Below, one piece after another: positions 10,446 through 23,540 of a DNA stretch of 64,000 bases. The notes under the pieces are model-generated. The model was not told the DNA's origin. It saw only the letters and a program-made list of their open reading frames with translations, and did no database searches. The stretch spans positions 15,918,062-15,982,061 of the forward strand of contig OU612074.1 of the NCBI GenBank assembly GCA_914767715.1, written 5' to 3'. Each line of letters starts with the position of its first letter. Within the stretch, counting starts at the first letter, position 1. Origin of the DNA: Membranipora membranacea (taxonomy: Eukaryota > Bryozoa > Gymnolaemata > Cheilostomatida > Membraniporidae). Made by a program: the position numbers and the translations under genes.

Positions 10446-13400
10446 AGTTGCAGCCGCCAAACTAAGAGGGCCAGCCCCAAACGGTTTTCAGTTCCTCAGT
10501 CAGCATGAATTTCCACACGGTATAGAGTAGGTTAGGAGGAAATCTATTTTTTAAACTGGCTGTAAAAAACACCAAGGGTCCCCCCTTTGTTACTTTTTTA
10601 AATTTTAAAGTCGCTCTCATTTCTGTTCTATTTATCGTAGGATCTTAATATTCTGGAATCTGAATGAGGCCAATGAGGCCATCAACTTGTCAAAGTTTGA
10701 AAGAATTGCGATGGCTTTTTAATTTTTCACCCTGCCGTTTGGCATGTTTTTTCATGACAAAACTGGCCCTCGTTAAAAAAGTTGCTGCCGCCAAACTAAG
10801 AGGGCCAGCCCCAACCGGCTTTCAGTTCCTAAGTCAGCATGAAATTCCACACGGTATAGAGTAGGTTAGGAGGAAATCTATTTTTTAAACTGGCGGTAAA
10901 AAACACCAAGGGTCCCCCCTTTGTTACTTTTTTAAATTTTAAAGTCGCTCTCATTTCTGTTCTATTTATCGTAGGATCTTAATATTCTGGAATTTGAATG
11001 AGGCCAATGAGGCCATCAACTGGTCAAAGTTTGAAAGAATTGCGATGGCTTTTTAATTTTTCACCCTGCCGTTTGGCATGTTTTTTTATGACAAAACTGG
11101 CCCTCGTTAAAAAAGTTGCAGCCGCCAAACTAAGAGGGCCAGCCCCAAACGGTTTTCAGTTCCTAAGTCAGCATGAAATTCCACACGGTATAGAGTAGGT
11201 TAGGAGGAAATCTATTTTTTAAACTGGCTGTAAAAAACACCAAGGGTCCCCCCTTTGTTACTTTTTTAAATTTTAAAGTCGCTCTCATTTCTGTTCTATT
11301 TATCGTAGGATCTTAATATTCTGGAATTTGAATGAGGCCAATGAGGCCATCAACTGGTCAAAGTTTGAAAGAATTGCGATGGCTTTTTAATTTTTCACCC
11401 TGCCATTTGGCATGTTTTTTTATGACAAAACTGGCCCTCGTTAAAAAAGTTGCTGCCGCCAAACTAAGAGGGCCAGCCCCAAACGGCTTTCAGTTCCTAA
11501 GTCAGCATGAAATTCCACACGGTATAGAGTAGGTTAGGAGGAAATCTATTTTTTAAACTGGCGGTAAAAAACACCAAGGGTCCCCCCTTTGTTACTTTTT
11601 TAAATTTTAAAGTCGCTCTCATTTCTGTTCTATTTATCGTAGGATCTTAATATTCTGGAATTTGAATGAGGCCAATGAGGCCATCAACTGGTCAAAGTTT
11701 GAAAGAATTGCGATGGCTTTTTAATTTTTCACCCTGCCGTTTGGCATGTTTTTTTATGACAAAACTGGCCCTCGTTAAAAAAGTTGCTGCCGCCAAACTA
11801 AGAGGGCCAGCCCCAAACGGCTTTCAGTACCTAAGTCAGCATGAAATTCCACACGGTATAGAGTAGGTTAGGAGGAAATCTATTTTTAAACTGGCAGTAA
11901 AAAACACCAAGGGTCCCCCCTATGTTACTTTTTTAAATTTTAAAGTCGCTCTCATTTCTGTTCTATTTATCGTAGGATCTTAATATTCTGGAATTTGAAT
12001 GAGGCCAATGAGGCCATCAACTGGTCAAAGTTTGAAAGAATTGCGATGGCTTTTTAATTTTTCACCCTGCCGTTTGGCATGTTTTTTTATGACAAAACTG
12101 GCCCTCGTTAAAAAAGTTGCTGCCGCCAAACTAAGAGGGCCAGCCCCAAACGGCTTTCAGTTCCTAAGTCAGCATGAAATTCCACACGGTATAGAGTAGG
12201 TTAGGAGGAAATCTATTTTTTAAACTGGCGGTAAAAAACACCAAGGGTCCCCCCTTTGTTACTTTTTTAAATTTTAAAGTCGCTCTCATTTCTGTTCTAT
12301 TTATCGTAGGATCTTAATATTCTGGAATTTGAATGAGGCCAATGAGGCCATCAACTGGTCAAAGTTTGAAAGAATTGCGATGGCTTTTTAATTTTTCACC
12401 CTGCCGTTTGGCATGTTTTTTTATGACAAAACTGGCCCTCGTTAAAAAAGTTGCTGCCGCCAAACTAAGAGGGCCAGCCCCAAACGGCTTTCAGTACCTA
12501 AGTCAGCATGAAATTCCACACGGTATAGAGTAGGTTAGGAGGAAATCTATTTTTAAACTGGCAGTAAAAAACACCAAGGGTCCCCCCTATGTTACTTTTT
12601 TAAATTTTAAAGTCGCTCTCATTTCTGTTCTATTTATCGTAGGATCTTAATATTCTGGAATTTGAATGAGGCCAATGAGGCCATCAACTGGTCAAAGTTT
12701 GAAAGAATTGCGATGGCTTTTTAATTTTTCACCCTGCCGTTTGGCATGTTTTTTTATGACAAAACTGGCCCTCGTTAAAAAAGTTGCAGCCGCCAAACTA
12801 AGAGGGCCAGCCCCAAACGGTTTTCAGTTCCTCAGTCAGCATGAATTTCCACACGGTATAGAGTAGGTTAGGAGGAAATCTATTTTTTAAACTGCCTGAA
12901 AAAAACACCAAGGTCCCCCCTTTGTTACTTTTTTAAATTTTAAAGTCGCTCTCATTTCTGTTCTATTTATCGTAGGATCTTAATATTCTGGAATTTGAAT
13001 GAGGCCAATGAGGCCATCAACTGGTCAAAGTTTGAAAGAATTGCGATGGCTTTTTAATTTTTCACCCTGCCGTTTGGCATGTTTTTTCATGACAAAACTG
13101 GCCCTCGTTAAAAAAGTTGCTGCCGCCAAACTAAGAGGGCCAGCCCCAACCGGCTTTCAGTTCCTAAGTCAGCATGAAATTCCACACGGTATAGAGTAGG
13201 TTAGGAGGAAATCTATTTTTTAAACTGGCGGTAAAAAACACCAAGTGTCCCCCCTTTGTTACTTTTTTAAATTTTAAAGTCGCTCTCATTTCTGTTCTAT
13301 TTATCGTAGGATCTTAATATTCTGGAATTTGAATGAGGCCAATGAGGCCATCAACTGGTCAAAGTTTGAAAGAATTGCGATGGCTTTTTAATTTTTCACC

Positions 13401-15001
13401 CTGCCGTTTGGCATGTTTTTTTATGACAAAACTGGCCCTCGTTAAAAAAGTTGCAGCCGCCAAACTAAGAGGGCCAGCCCCAAACGGTTTTCAGTTCCTA
13501 AGTCAGCATGAAATTCCACACGGTATAGAGTAGGTTAGGAGGAAATCTATTTTTTAAACTGGCTGTAAAAAACACCAAGGGTCCCCCCTTTGTTACTTTT
13601 TTAAATTTTAAAGTCGCTCTCATTTCTGTTCTATTTATCGTAGGATCTTAATATTCTGGAATTTGAATGAGGCCAATGAGGCCATCAACTGGTCAAAGTT
13701 TGAAAGAATTGCGATGGCTTTTTAATTTTTCACCCTGCCGTTTGGCATGTTTTTTTATGACAAAACTGGCCCTCGTTAAAAAAGTTGCTGCCGCCAAACT
13801 AAGAGGGCCAGCCCCAAACGGCTTTCAGTTCCTAAGTCAGCATGAAATTCCACACGGTATAGAGTAGGTTAGGAGGAAATCTATTTTTTAAACTGGCGGT
13901 AAAAAACACCAAGGGTCCCCCCTTTGTTACTTTTTTAAATTTTAAAGTCGCTCTCATTTCTGTTCTATTTATCGTAGGATCTTAATATTCTGGAATTTGA
14001 ATGAGGCCAATGAGGCCATCAACTGGTCAAAGTTTGAAAGAATTGCGATGGCTTTTTAATTTTTCACCCTGCCGTTTGGCATGTTTTTTATGACAAAACT
14101 GGCCCTCGTTAAAAAAGTTGCAGCCGCCAAACTAAGAGGGCCAGCCCCAAACGGTTTTCAGTTCCTCAGTCAGCATGAATTTCCACACGGTATAGAGTAG
14201 GTTAGGAGGAAATCTATTTTTTAAACTGGCTGTAAAAAACACCAAGGCTCCCCCCTTTGTTACTTTTTTAAATTTTAAAGTCGCTCTCATTTCTGTTCTA
14301 TTTATCGTAGGATCTTAATATTCTGGAATTTGAATGAGGCCAATGAGGCGATCAACTGGTCAAAGTTTGAAAGAATTGCGATGGCTTTTTAATTTTTCAC
14401 CCTGCCGTTTGGCATGTTTTTTTATGACAAAACTGGCCCTCGTTAAAAAAGTTGCAGCCGCCAAACTAAGAGGGCCAGCCCCAAACGGTTTTCAGTTCCT
14501 AAGTCAGCATGAAATTCCACACGGTATAGAGTAGGTTAGGAGGAAATCTATTTTTTAAACTGGCTGTAAAAAACACCAAGGGTCCCCCCTTTGTTACTTT
14601 TTTAAATTTTAAAGTCGCTCTCATTTCTGTTCTATTTATCGTAGGATCTTAATATTCTGGAATTTGAATGAGGCCAATGAGGCCATCAACTGGTCAAAGT
14701 TTGAAAGAATTGCGATGGCTTTTTAATTTTTCACCCTGCCGTTTGGCATGTTTTTTTATGACAAAACTGGCCCTCGTTAAAAAAGTTGCTGCCGCCAAAC
14801 TAAGAGGGCCAGCCCCAAACGGCTTTCAGTTCCTAAGTCAGCATGAAATTCCACACGGTATAGAGTAGGTTAGGAGGAAATCTATTTTTTAAACTGGCGG
14901 TAAAAAACACCAAGGGTCCCCCCTTTGTTACTTTTTTAAATTTTAAAGTCGCTCTCATTTCTGTTCTATTTATCGTAGGATCTTAATATTCTGGAATTTG
15001 A

Positions 15002-16001
15002 ATGAGGCCAATGAGGCCATCAACTGGTCAAAGTTTGAAAGAATTGCGATGGCTTTTTAATTTTTCACCCTGCCGTTTGGCATGTTTTTTTATGACAAAA
15101 CTGGCCCTCGTTAAAAAAGTTGCTGCCGCCAAACTAAGAGGGCCAGCCCCAAACGGCTTTCAGTACCTAAGTCAGCATGAAATTCCACACGGTATAGAGT
15201 AGGTTAGGAGGAAATCTATTTTTAAACTGGCAGTAAAAAACACCAAGGGTCCCCCCTATGTTACATTTTTAAATTTTAAAGTCGCTCTCATTTCTGTTCT
15301 ATTTATCGTAGGATCTTAATATTCTGGAATTTGAATGAGGCCAATGAGGCCATCAACTGGTCAAAGTTTGAAAGAATTGCGATGGCTTTTTAATTTTTCA
15401 CCCTGCCGTTTGGCATGTTTTTTTATGACAAAACTGGCCCTCGTTAAAAAAGTTGCTGCCGCCAAACTAAGAGGGCCAGCCCCAAACGGCTTTCAGTTCC
15501 TAAGTCAGCATGAAATTCCACACGGTATAGAGTAGGTTAGGAGGAAATCTATTTTTTAAACTGGCGGTAAAAAACACCAAGGGTCCCCCCTTTGTTACTT
15601 TTTTAAATTTTAAAGTCGCTCTCATTTCTGTTCTATTTATCGTAGGATCTTAATATTCTGGAATTTGAATGAGGCCAATGAGGCCATCAACTGGTCAAAG
15701 TTTGAAAGAATTGCGATGGCTTTTTAATTTTTCACCCTGCCGTTTGGCATGTTTTTTATGACAAAACTGGCCCTCGTTAAAAAAGTTGCAGCCGCCAAAC
15801 TAAGAGGGCCAGCCCCAAACGGTTTTCAGTTCCTCAGTCAGCATGAATTTCCACACGGTATAGAGTAGGTTAGGAGGAAATCTATTTTTTAAACTGGCGG
15901 TAAAAAACACCAAGGGTCCCCCCTTTGTTACTTTTTTAAATTTTAAAGTCGCTCTCATTTCTGTTCTATTTATCGTAGGATCTTAATATTCTGGAATTTG
16001 A
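15002..16001 (+). repeat. Three-unit higher-order block, 1,000 bp, copy 1
   Basis: The order is a 333-bp unit with CAGTACC and CCCTATG, a plain B unit, and an A-like unit with a T run of 6 plus TTCCTCAG and GAATTTCC. The block is followed at once by a second copy. Private changes here are TTACATTTTT in the first unit and GGCGGTAA in the third. Confidence 0.85.
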
Positions 16002-17001
16002 ATGAGGCCAATGAGGCCATCAACTGGTCAAAGTTTGAAAGAATTGCGATGGCTTTTTAATTTTGCACCCTGCCGTTTGGCATGTTTTTTTATGACAAAA
16101 CTGGCCCTCGTTAAAAAAGTTGCTGCCGCCAAACTAAGAGGGCCAGCCCCAAACGGCTTTCAGTACCTAAGTCAGCATGAAATTCCACACGGTATAGAGT
16201 AGGTTAGGAGGAAATCTATTTTTAAACTGGCAGTAAAAAACACCAAGGGTCCCCCCTATGTTACTTTTTTAAATTTTAAAGTCGCTCTCATTTCTGTTCT
16301 ATTTATCGTAGGATCTTAATATTCTGGAATTTGAATGAGGCCAATGAGGCCATCAACTGGTCAAAGTTTGAAAGAATTGCGATGGCTTTTTAATTTTTCA
16401 CCCTGCCGTTTGGCATGTTTTTTTATGACAAAACTGGCCCTCGTTAAAAAAGTTGCTGCCGCCAAACTAAGAGGGCCAGCCCCAAACGGCTTTCAGTTCC
16501 TAAGTCAGCATGAAATTCCACACGGTATAGAGTAGGTTAGGAGGAAATCTATTTTTTAAACTGGCGGTAAAAAACACCAAGGGTCCCCCCTTTGTTACTT
16601 TTTTAAATTTTAAAGTCGCTCTCATTTCTGTTCTATTTATCGTAGGATCTTAATATTCTGGAATTTGAATGAGGCCAATGAGGCCATCAACTGGTCAAAG
16701 TTTGAAAGAATTGCGATGGCTTTTTAATTTTTCACCCTGCCGTTTGGCATGTTTTTTATGACAAAACTGGCCCTCGTTAAAAAAGTTGCAGCCGCCAAAC
16801 TAAGAGGGCCAGCCCCAAACGGTTTTCAGTTCCTCAGTCAGCATGAATTTCCACACGGTATAGAGTAGGTTAGGAGGAAATCTATTTTTTAAACTGGCTG
16901 TAAAAAACACCAAGGGTCCCCCCTTTGTTACTTTTTTAAATTTTAAAGTCGCTCTCATTTCTGTTCTATTTATCGTAGGATCTTAATATTCTGGAATTTG
17001 A
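16002..17001 (+). repeat. Three-unit higher-order block, 1,000 bp, copy 2
   Basis: The unit order is the same as in the preceding 1,000 bp. Private changes are TTTTGCACCC in the first unit and GGCTGTAA in the third. A related series, one plain unit longer, is at 19674-21007. Each series is followed by a unit with CCAACCGGC (17002 and 21008). Confidence 0.85.
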
Positions 17002-20000
17002 ATGAGGCCAATGAGGCCATCAACTGGTCAAAGTTTGAAAGAATTGCGATGGCTTTTTAATTTTTCACCCTGCCGTTTGGCATGTTTTTTTATGACAAAA
17101 CTGGCCCTCGTTAAAAAAGTTGCTGCCGCCAAACTAAGAGGGCCAGCCCCAACCGGCTTTCAGTTCCTAAGTCAGCATGAAATTCCACACGGTATAGAGT
17201 AGGTTAGGAGGAAATCTATTTTTTAAACTGGCGGTAAAAAACACCAAGGGTCCCCCCTTTGTTACTTTTTTAAATTTTAAAGTCGCTCTCATTTCTGTTC
17301 TATTTATCGTAGGATCTTAATATTCTGGAATTTGAATGAGGCCAATGAGGCCATCAACTGGTCAAAGTTTGAAAGAATTGCGATGGCTTTTTAATTTTTC
17401 ACCCTGCCGTTTGGCATGTTTTTTTATGACAAAACTGGCCCTCGTTAAAAAAGTTGCAGCCGCCAAACTAAGAGGGCCAGCCCCAAACGGTTTTCAGTTC
17501 CTAAGTCAGCATGAAATTCCACACGGTATAGAGTAGGTTAGGAGGAAATCTATTTTTTAAACTGGCTGTAAAAAACACCAAGGGTCCCCCCTTTGTTACT
17601 TTTTTAAATTTTAAAGTCGCTCTCATTTCTGTTCTATTTATCGTAGGATCTTAATATTCTGGAATTTGAATGAGGCCAATGAGGCCATCAACTGGTCAAA
17701 GTTTGAAAGAATTGCGATGGCTTTTTAATTTTTCACCCTGCCGTTTGGCATGTTTCTTTATGACAAAACTGGCCCTCGTTAAAAAAGTTGCTGCCGCCAA
17801 ACTAAGAGGGCCAGCCCCAAACGGCTTTCAATTCCTAAGTCAGCATGAAATTCCACACGGTATAGAGTAGGTTAGGAGGAAATCTATTTTTTAAACTGGC
17901 GGTAAAAAACACCAAGGGTCCCCCCTTTGTTACTTTTTTAAATTTTAAAGTCGCTCTCACTTCTGTTCTATTTATCGTAGGATCTTAATATTCTGGAATT
18001 TGAATGAGGCCAATGAGGCCATCAACTGGTCAAAGTTTGAAAGAATTGCGATGGCTTTTTAATTTTTCACCCTGCCGTTTGGCATGTTTTTTTATGACAA
18101 AACTGGCCCTCGTTAAAAAAGTTGCTGCCGCCAAACTAAGAGGGCCAGCCCCAAACGGCTTTCAGTTCCTAAGTCAGCATGAAATTCCACACGGTATAGA
18201 GTAGGTTAGGAGGAAATCTATTTTTTAAACTGGCGGTAAAAAACACCAAGGGTCCCCCCTTTGTTACTTTTTTAAATTTTAAAGTCGCTCTCATTTCTGT
18301 TCTATTTATCGTAGGATCTTAATATTCTGGAATTTGAATGAGGCCAATGAGGCCATCAACTGGTCAAAGTTTGAAAGAATTGCGATGGCTTTTTAATTTT
18401 TCACCCTGCCGTTTGGCATGTTTTTTTTATGACAAAACTGGCCCTCGTTAAAAAAGTTGCTGCCGCCAAACTAAGAGGGCCAGCCCCAAACGGCTTTCAG
18501 TACCTAAGTCAGCATGAAATTCCACACGGTATAGAGTAGGTTAGGAGGAAATCTATTTTTAAACTGGCAGTAAAAAACACCAAGGGTCCCCCCTATGTTT
18601 CTTTTTTAAATTTTAAAGTCGCTCTCATTTCTGTTCTATTTATCGTAGGATCTTAATATTCTGGAATTTGAATGAGGCCAATGAGGCCATCAACTGGTCA
18701 AAGTTTGAAAGAATTGCGATGGCTTTTTAATTTTTCACCCTGCCGTTTGGCATGTTTTTTTATGACAAAACTGGCCCTCGTTAAAAAAGTTGCAGCCGCC
18801 AAACTAAGAGGGCCAGCCCCAAACGGTTTTCAGTTCCTCAGTCAGCATGAATTTCCACACGGTATAGAGTAGGTTAGGAGGAAATCTATTTTTTAAACTG
18901 GCTGTAAAAAACACCAAGGGTCCCCCCTTTGTTACTTTTTTAAATTTTAAAGTCGCTCTCATTTCTGTTCTATTTATCGTAGGATCTTAATATTCTGGAA
19001 TTTGAATGAGGCCAATGAGGCCATCAACTGGTCAAAGTTTGAAAGAATTGCGATGGCTTTTTAATTTTTCACCCTGCCGTTTGGCATGTTTTTTCATGAC
19101 AAAACTGGCCCTCGTTAAAAAAGTTGCTGCCGCCAAACTAAGAGGGCCAGCCCCAACCGGCTTTCAGTTCCTAAGTCAGCATGAATTTCCACACGGTATA
19201 GAGTAGGTTAGGAGGAAATCTATTTTTTAAACTGGCTGTAAAAAACACCAAGGGTCCCCCCTTTGTTACTTTTTTAAATTTTAAAGTCGCTCTCATTTCT
19301 GTTCTATTTATCGTAGGATCTTAATATTCTGGAATTTGAATGAGGCCAATGAGGCCATCAACTGGTCAAAGTTTGAAAGAATTGCGATGGCTTTTTAATT
19401 TTTCACCCTGCCGTTTGGCATGTTTTTTCATGACAAAACTGGCCCTCGTTAAAAAAGTTGCTGCCGCCAAACTAAGAGGGCCAGCCCCAAACGGCTTTCA
19501 GTTCCTAAGTCAGCATGAAATTCCACACGGTATAGAGTAGGTTAGGAGGAAATCTATTTTTTAAACTGGCGGTAAAAAACACCAAGGGTCCCCCCTTTGT
19601 TACTTTTTTAAATTTTAAAGTCGCTCTCATTTCTGTTCTATTTATCGTAGGATCTTAATATTCTGGAATTTGAATGAGGCCAATGAGGCCATCAACTGGT
19701 CAAAGTTTGAAAGAATTGCGATGGCTTTTTAATTTTTCACCCTGCCGTTTGGCATGTTTTTTTATGACAAAACTGGCCCTCGTTAAAAAAGTTGCTGCCG
19801 CCAAACTAAGAGGGCCAGCCCCAAACGGCTTTCAGTACCTAAGTCAGCATGAAATTCCACACGGTATAGAGTAGGTTAGGAGGAAATCTATTTTTAAACT
19901 GGCAGTAAAAAACACCAAGGGTCCCCCCTATGTTACTTTTTTAAATTTTAAAGTCGCTCTCATTTCTGTTCTATTTATCGTAGGATCTTAATATTCCGGA

Positions 20001-22007
20001 ATTTGAATGAGGCCAATGAGGCCATCAACTGGTCAAAGTTTGAAAGAATTGCGATGGCTTTTTAATTTTTCACCCTGCCGTTTGGCATGTTTTTTTATGA
20101 CAAAACTGGCCCTCGTTAAAAAAGTTGCTGCCGCCAAACTAAGAGGGCCAGCCCCAAACGGCTTTCAGTTCCTAAGTCAGCATGAAATTCCGCACGGTAT
20201 AGAGTAGGTTAGGAGGAAATCTATTTTTTAAACTGGCGGTAAAAAACACCAAGGGTCCCCCCTTTGTTACTTTTTTAAATTTTAAAGTCGCTCTCATTTC
20301 TGTTCTATTTATCGTAGGATCTTAATATTCTGGAATTTGAATGAGGCCAATGAGGCCATCAACTGGTCAAAGTTTGAAAGAATTGCGATGGCTTTTTAAT
20401 TTTTCACCCTGCCGTTTGGCATGTTTTTTTATGACAAAACTGGCCCTCGTTAAAAAAGTTGCAGCCGCCAAACTAAGAGGGCCAGCCCCAAACGGTTTTC
20501 AGTTCCTAAGTCAGCATGAAATTCCACACGGTATAGAGTAGGTTAGGAGGAAATCTATTTTTTAAACTGGCTGTAAAAAACACCAAGGGTCCCCCCTTTG
20601 TTACTTTTTCAAATTTTAAAGTCGCTCTCATTTCTGTTCTATTTATCGTAGGATCTTAATATTCTGGAATTTGAATGAGGCCAATGAGGCCATCAACTGG
20701 TCAAAGTTTGAAAGAATTGCGATGGCTTTTTAATTTTTCACCCTGCCGTTTGGCATGTTTTTTATGACAAAACTGGCCCTCGTTAAAAAAGTTGCAGCCG
20801 CCAAACTAAGAGGGCCAGCCCCAAACGGTTTTCAGTTCCTCAGTCAGCATGAATTTCCACACGGTATAGAGTAGGTTAGGAGGAAATCTATTTTTTAAAC
20901 TGGCTGTAAAAAACACCAAGGGTCCCCCCTTTGTTACTTTTTTAAATTTTAAAGTCGCTCTCATTTCTGTTCTATTTATCGTAGGATCTTAATATTCTGG
21001 AATTTGAATGAGGCCAATGAGGCCATCAACTGGTCAAAGTTTGAAAGAATTGCGATGGCTTTTTAATTTTTCACCCTGCCGTTTGGCATGTTTTTTTATG
21101 ACAAAACTGGCCCTCGTTAAAAAAGTTGCTGCCGCCAAACTAAGAGGGCCAGCCCCAACCGGCTTTCAGTTCCTAAGTCAGCATGAAATTCCACACGGTA
21201 TAGAGTAGGTTAGGAGGAAATCTATTTTTTAAACTGGCGGTAAAAAACACCAAGGGTCCCCCCTTTGTTACTTTTTTAAATTTTAAAGTCGCTCTCATTT
21301 CTGTTCTATTTATCGTAGGATCTTAATATTCTGGAATTTGAATGAGGCCAATGAGGCCATCAACTGGTCAAAGTTTGAAAGAATTGCGATGGCTTTTTAA
21401 TTTTTCACCCTGTCGTTTGGCATGTTTTTTTATGACAAAACTGGCCCTCGTTAAAAAAGTTGCAGCCGCCAAACTAAGAGGGCCAGCCCCAAACGGTTTT
21501 CAGTTCCTAAGTCAGCATGAAATTCCACACGGTATAGAGTAGGTTAGGAGGAAATCTATTTTTTAAACTGGCTGTAAAAAAAAAAGGGTCCCCCCTTTGT
21601 TACTTTTTTAAATTTTAAAGTCGCTCTCATTTCTGTTCTATTTATCGTAGGATCTTAATATTCTGGAATTTGAATGAGGCCAATGAGGCCATCAACTGGT
21701 CAAAGTTTGAAAGAATTGCGATGGCTTTTTAATTTTTCACCCTGCCGTTTAGCATGTTTTATTATGATAAAACTGGCCCTCGTTAAAAAAGTTGCTGCCG
21801 CCAAACTAAGAGGGCCAGCCCCAAACGGCTTTCAGTTCCTAAGTCAGCATGAAATTCCACACGGTATAGAGTAGGTTAGGAGGAAATCTATTTTTTAAAC
21901 TGGCGGTAAAAAACACCAAGGGTCCCCCCTTTGTTAGTTTTTTAAATTTTAAAGTCGCTCTCATTTCTGTTCTATTTATCGTAGGATCTTAATATTCTGG
22001 AATTTGA

Positions 22008-22161
22008 ATGAGGCCAATGAGGCCATCAACTGGTCAAAGTTTGAAAGAATTGCGATGGCTTTTTAATTTTTCACCCTGCCGTTTGGCATGTTTTTTTATG
22101 ACAAAACTGGCCCTCGTTAAAAAAGTTGCAGCCGCCAAACTAAGAGGGCCAGCCCCAAACG
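22008..22161 (+). repeat. Left half of the monomer split by the transposon
   Basis: This is 154 bp of a class A unit, ending at CCCCAAACG. Its other half starts at 25854. The satellite ORF reads on into foreign DNA here and gives a 90-codon chimera that stops at 22280, which is an artefact of the junction. Confidence 0.92.
22160..22161. other. Left 2-bp target-site duplication (CG)
   Basis: Intact units read AAACGGTTTT. Here AAACG meets the element, and on the far side the element meets CGGTTTT. A single CG in the empty site is therefore present on both sides. Because CG is palindromic it could also be read as the outermost 2 bp of the inverted repeat with loss of the target CG; duplication is the simpler reading. 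Confidence 0.7.
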
Positions 22162-22180
22162 CTCAGTTCATTAAAGTCAA
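22162..22180 (+). repeat. Left terminal inverted repeat (19 bp)
   Basis: It reads CTCAGTT, then CA, then TTAAAGTCAA. The complement of the right end reads CTCAGTT, then AT, then TTAAAGTCAA. Similarity stops after this point. Confidence 0.85.
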
Positions 22181-22795
22181 TTTTGGCAAATCTTGGGCAA
22201 AGAAGTTGTCCTCTCTTATTGTTGAAATTTGGTGGCTCATTTGCAGTATAGAGTTATCACCCATCTATCTATCTGTGTAAAACATTTTAGTTTCAAGCAT
22301 GTGGCTAGACTGCTTCACAGAGTGAAGGGATACAGAGTAAATTTTTTAACAATAGTCAAGGAGAGAGTTTTTTACTCCTTGGTCAAGGTACCTGCAAGCT
22401 TTGTGTCAAGGGGAAAGTTATGTGAAGCTTGATGCAAAACACTCCTTTCATCTATTTGTCACAATTATAGGGTTCTGGAGAATGACCTGAATTCAAAGTT
22501 TTTGATTACAGTAAATAATAGAATATGCAGGCTCTCATGTAAAAGTTTCTTTTTGTACAGCCTTACTCCACGATTAGACTTGATGTTTTATGCTTAAATT
22601 ACACCTGTAACTATCCTAGCTAAATTGGTAAGGTGGGTATAGCTAGGAAGGCAGCATTGTGGCAGTTATTATAATAGGATTAACTTTTACAATCCTTGAA
22701 CAATGCTGCCACAATATACCCTTGGTCTATGCAATCATTGAACCTTACATTAATCGAAAGGACCTCATATCAAATGTATCTGCGATCCATTGTCG
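22181..22795. other. Left interior of the element, no gene seen
   Basis: This AT-rich stretch holds no convincing gene. Short ORFs such as 22229-22432 have no recognisable product. The only clear structure is an inverted repeat at 22650-22710. Confidence 0.6.
22650..22710. repeat. Nested short inverted repeat in the element
   Basis: GGCAGCATTGT (22650-22660) and ACAATGCTGCC (22700-22710) are exact reverse complements. Inside them AGGATT (22676-22681) faces AATCCT (22691-22696). It could form a hairpin. It could also be the remnant of a small nested element, but no flanking duplication was noticed. Confidence 0.6.
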
Positions 22796-23061
22796 ACTGG
22801 GCTTTGGTTGACAGCCAGGTGTGCTCCGACCTGCCTGCAAACAGAGAGCAACCTGGCGCAGATATTGTGCCCTGGCCACAAGGCAACGAATTTCGCCGCC
22901 CATGCTCCGGGATGTGGCTTGTGACAAGACATCTGATTTAAATCAACTTTCAATTTTAATCAGATGTAATAATGCAATAATACATAAATATCATAAGAAG
23001 CAACAAGTCTTGAGACACAAAGGTTATCCTCAGGTTTTGATATTCTAAAATTACATTGCCT

Positions 23062-23301
23062 TTAAATCCTTTGGAAAGGCACAAAAGTAACAAATTCTTT
23101 CCCTGTAATGAAAGACAGAGACTGCGATACAACTGGTTGTTTGCAAATAAGATTTTCTTGAGGGATTAGAAAATTTACTCTGAGAAAACAATGCCTGTAA
23201 TTGCTCTTACTGATATCTTCATCCAGCTTAGGTCTCAATTGTACTTGGATCGTTTCAATGCACTGCGTGAAGAATTGCTTCCAATTTTGTTTGGAGGCCA
23301 T
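23062..23301 (-). other. 79-codon reverse-strand ORF in copy 1, unrecognised
   Basis: The ORF runs from MASKQNWKQFF to PFQRI and matches no family I know. Its counterpart in copy 2 starts with the same residues on the reverse strand near 24240. That copy lacks about 45 bp after the eighth or ninth codon and soon meets a stop. It is therefore either a decayed exon in copy 2 or simply chance. No splice sites or promoter could be supported. Confidence 0.15.
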
Positions 23302-23318
23302 CTCAGAATTGTTATTTA

Positions 23319-23540
23319 TTGAGGCAGGCCACCTGTTTGGCTAACCGAATCCTCAAAAGTAGCAACATCATAACTCGTTGCAGTATAGATGCAGTCCCCG
23401 GGCATCTTCTACTTGATTGTGTAATAACTCCCGGTAGAAGGTTTACCCGGCTAGCCAAGAGTGAAGTGACTGCAACCTTGTATAACTTTTTAGAAGCATG
23501 GACCATGGTTTTGTTAAGTAAAGAGAGTGTGGATGATTGA
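23319..23540 (+). other. 73-codon forward ORF in copy 1, unrecognised
   Basis: It contains PGRRFTRLAKSEVTATLYNF and ends KESVDD. The copy 2 counterpart is split by the ~350-bp insertion at 24342 and then frameshifted by one extra T before AGAAGC. It overlaps another ORF on the opposite strand (23312-23506). There is no recognisable family, and chance is the likelier explanation. Confidence 0.12.

Larger units (their letters stand above)
1..22161 (+). repeat. Left satellite array, ~334-bp monomer, about 66 units
   Basis: The stretch is a continuous head-to-tail array. Counting each unit from the ATG of its ATGAGGCCA motif, units start at 309, 643, 977, 1310 and so on to 22008. Spacing is mostly 334 bp, sometimes 333 or 335, and 332 once (21342 to 21674). 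All units face the same way and no other DNA interrupts them. Units differ by only a few substitutions and by length changes in a T run and a C run. Two classes dominate. Class A has GTTGCAGCC, AACGGTTTT and TGGCTGTAA; class B has GTTGCTGCC, AACGGCTTT and TGGCGGTAA. They alternate for long stretches (for example 5986-9662), giving a 668-bp dimer. A B-derived subtype with CAGTACC, TGGCAGTAA and CCCTATG recurs at 977, 9997, 11666, 12333, 15002, 16002, 18338 and 19674. This is satellite DNA. The family is not one I recognise. Confidence 0.97.

Noticed and set aside
1-22161. CRISPR array
   Set aside because: The repeat units are contiguous, long and near-identical with no unique spacers. The array is a satellite.
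22162-22185. Tc1/mariner (Sleeping Beauty-like CAGTT end)
   Set aside because: The tip shares CAGTT, but the flanking dinucleotide is CG and not TA, and the following bases do not continue the match.
22008-22280. 90-codon ORF longer than its neighbours
   Set aside because: It is the satellite ORF reading through the transposon junction.
22696-23048. Cluster of short overlapping ORFs on both strands at the start of copy 1
   Set aside because: They overlap in several frames. Part of one reading is kept in copy 2 (23782-24027), but with frame changes at its start, as expected for non-coding repeated DNA.
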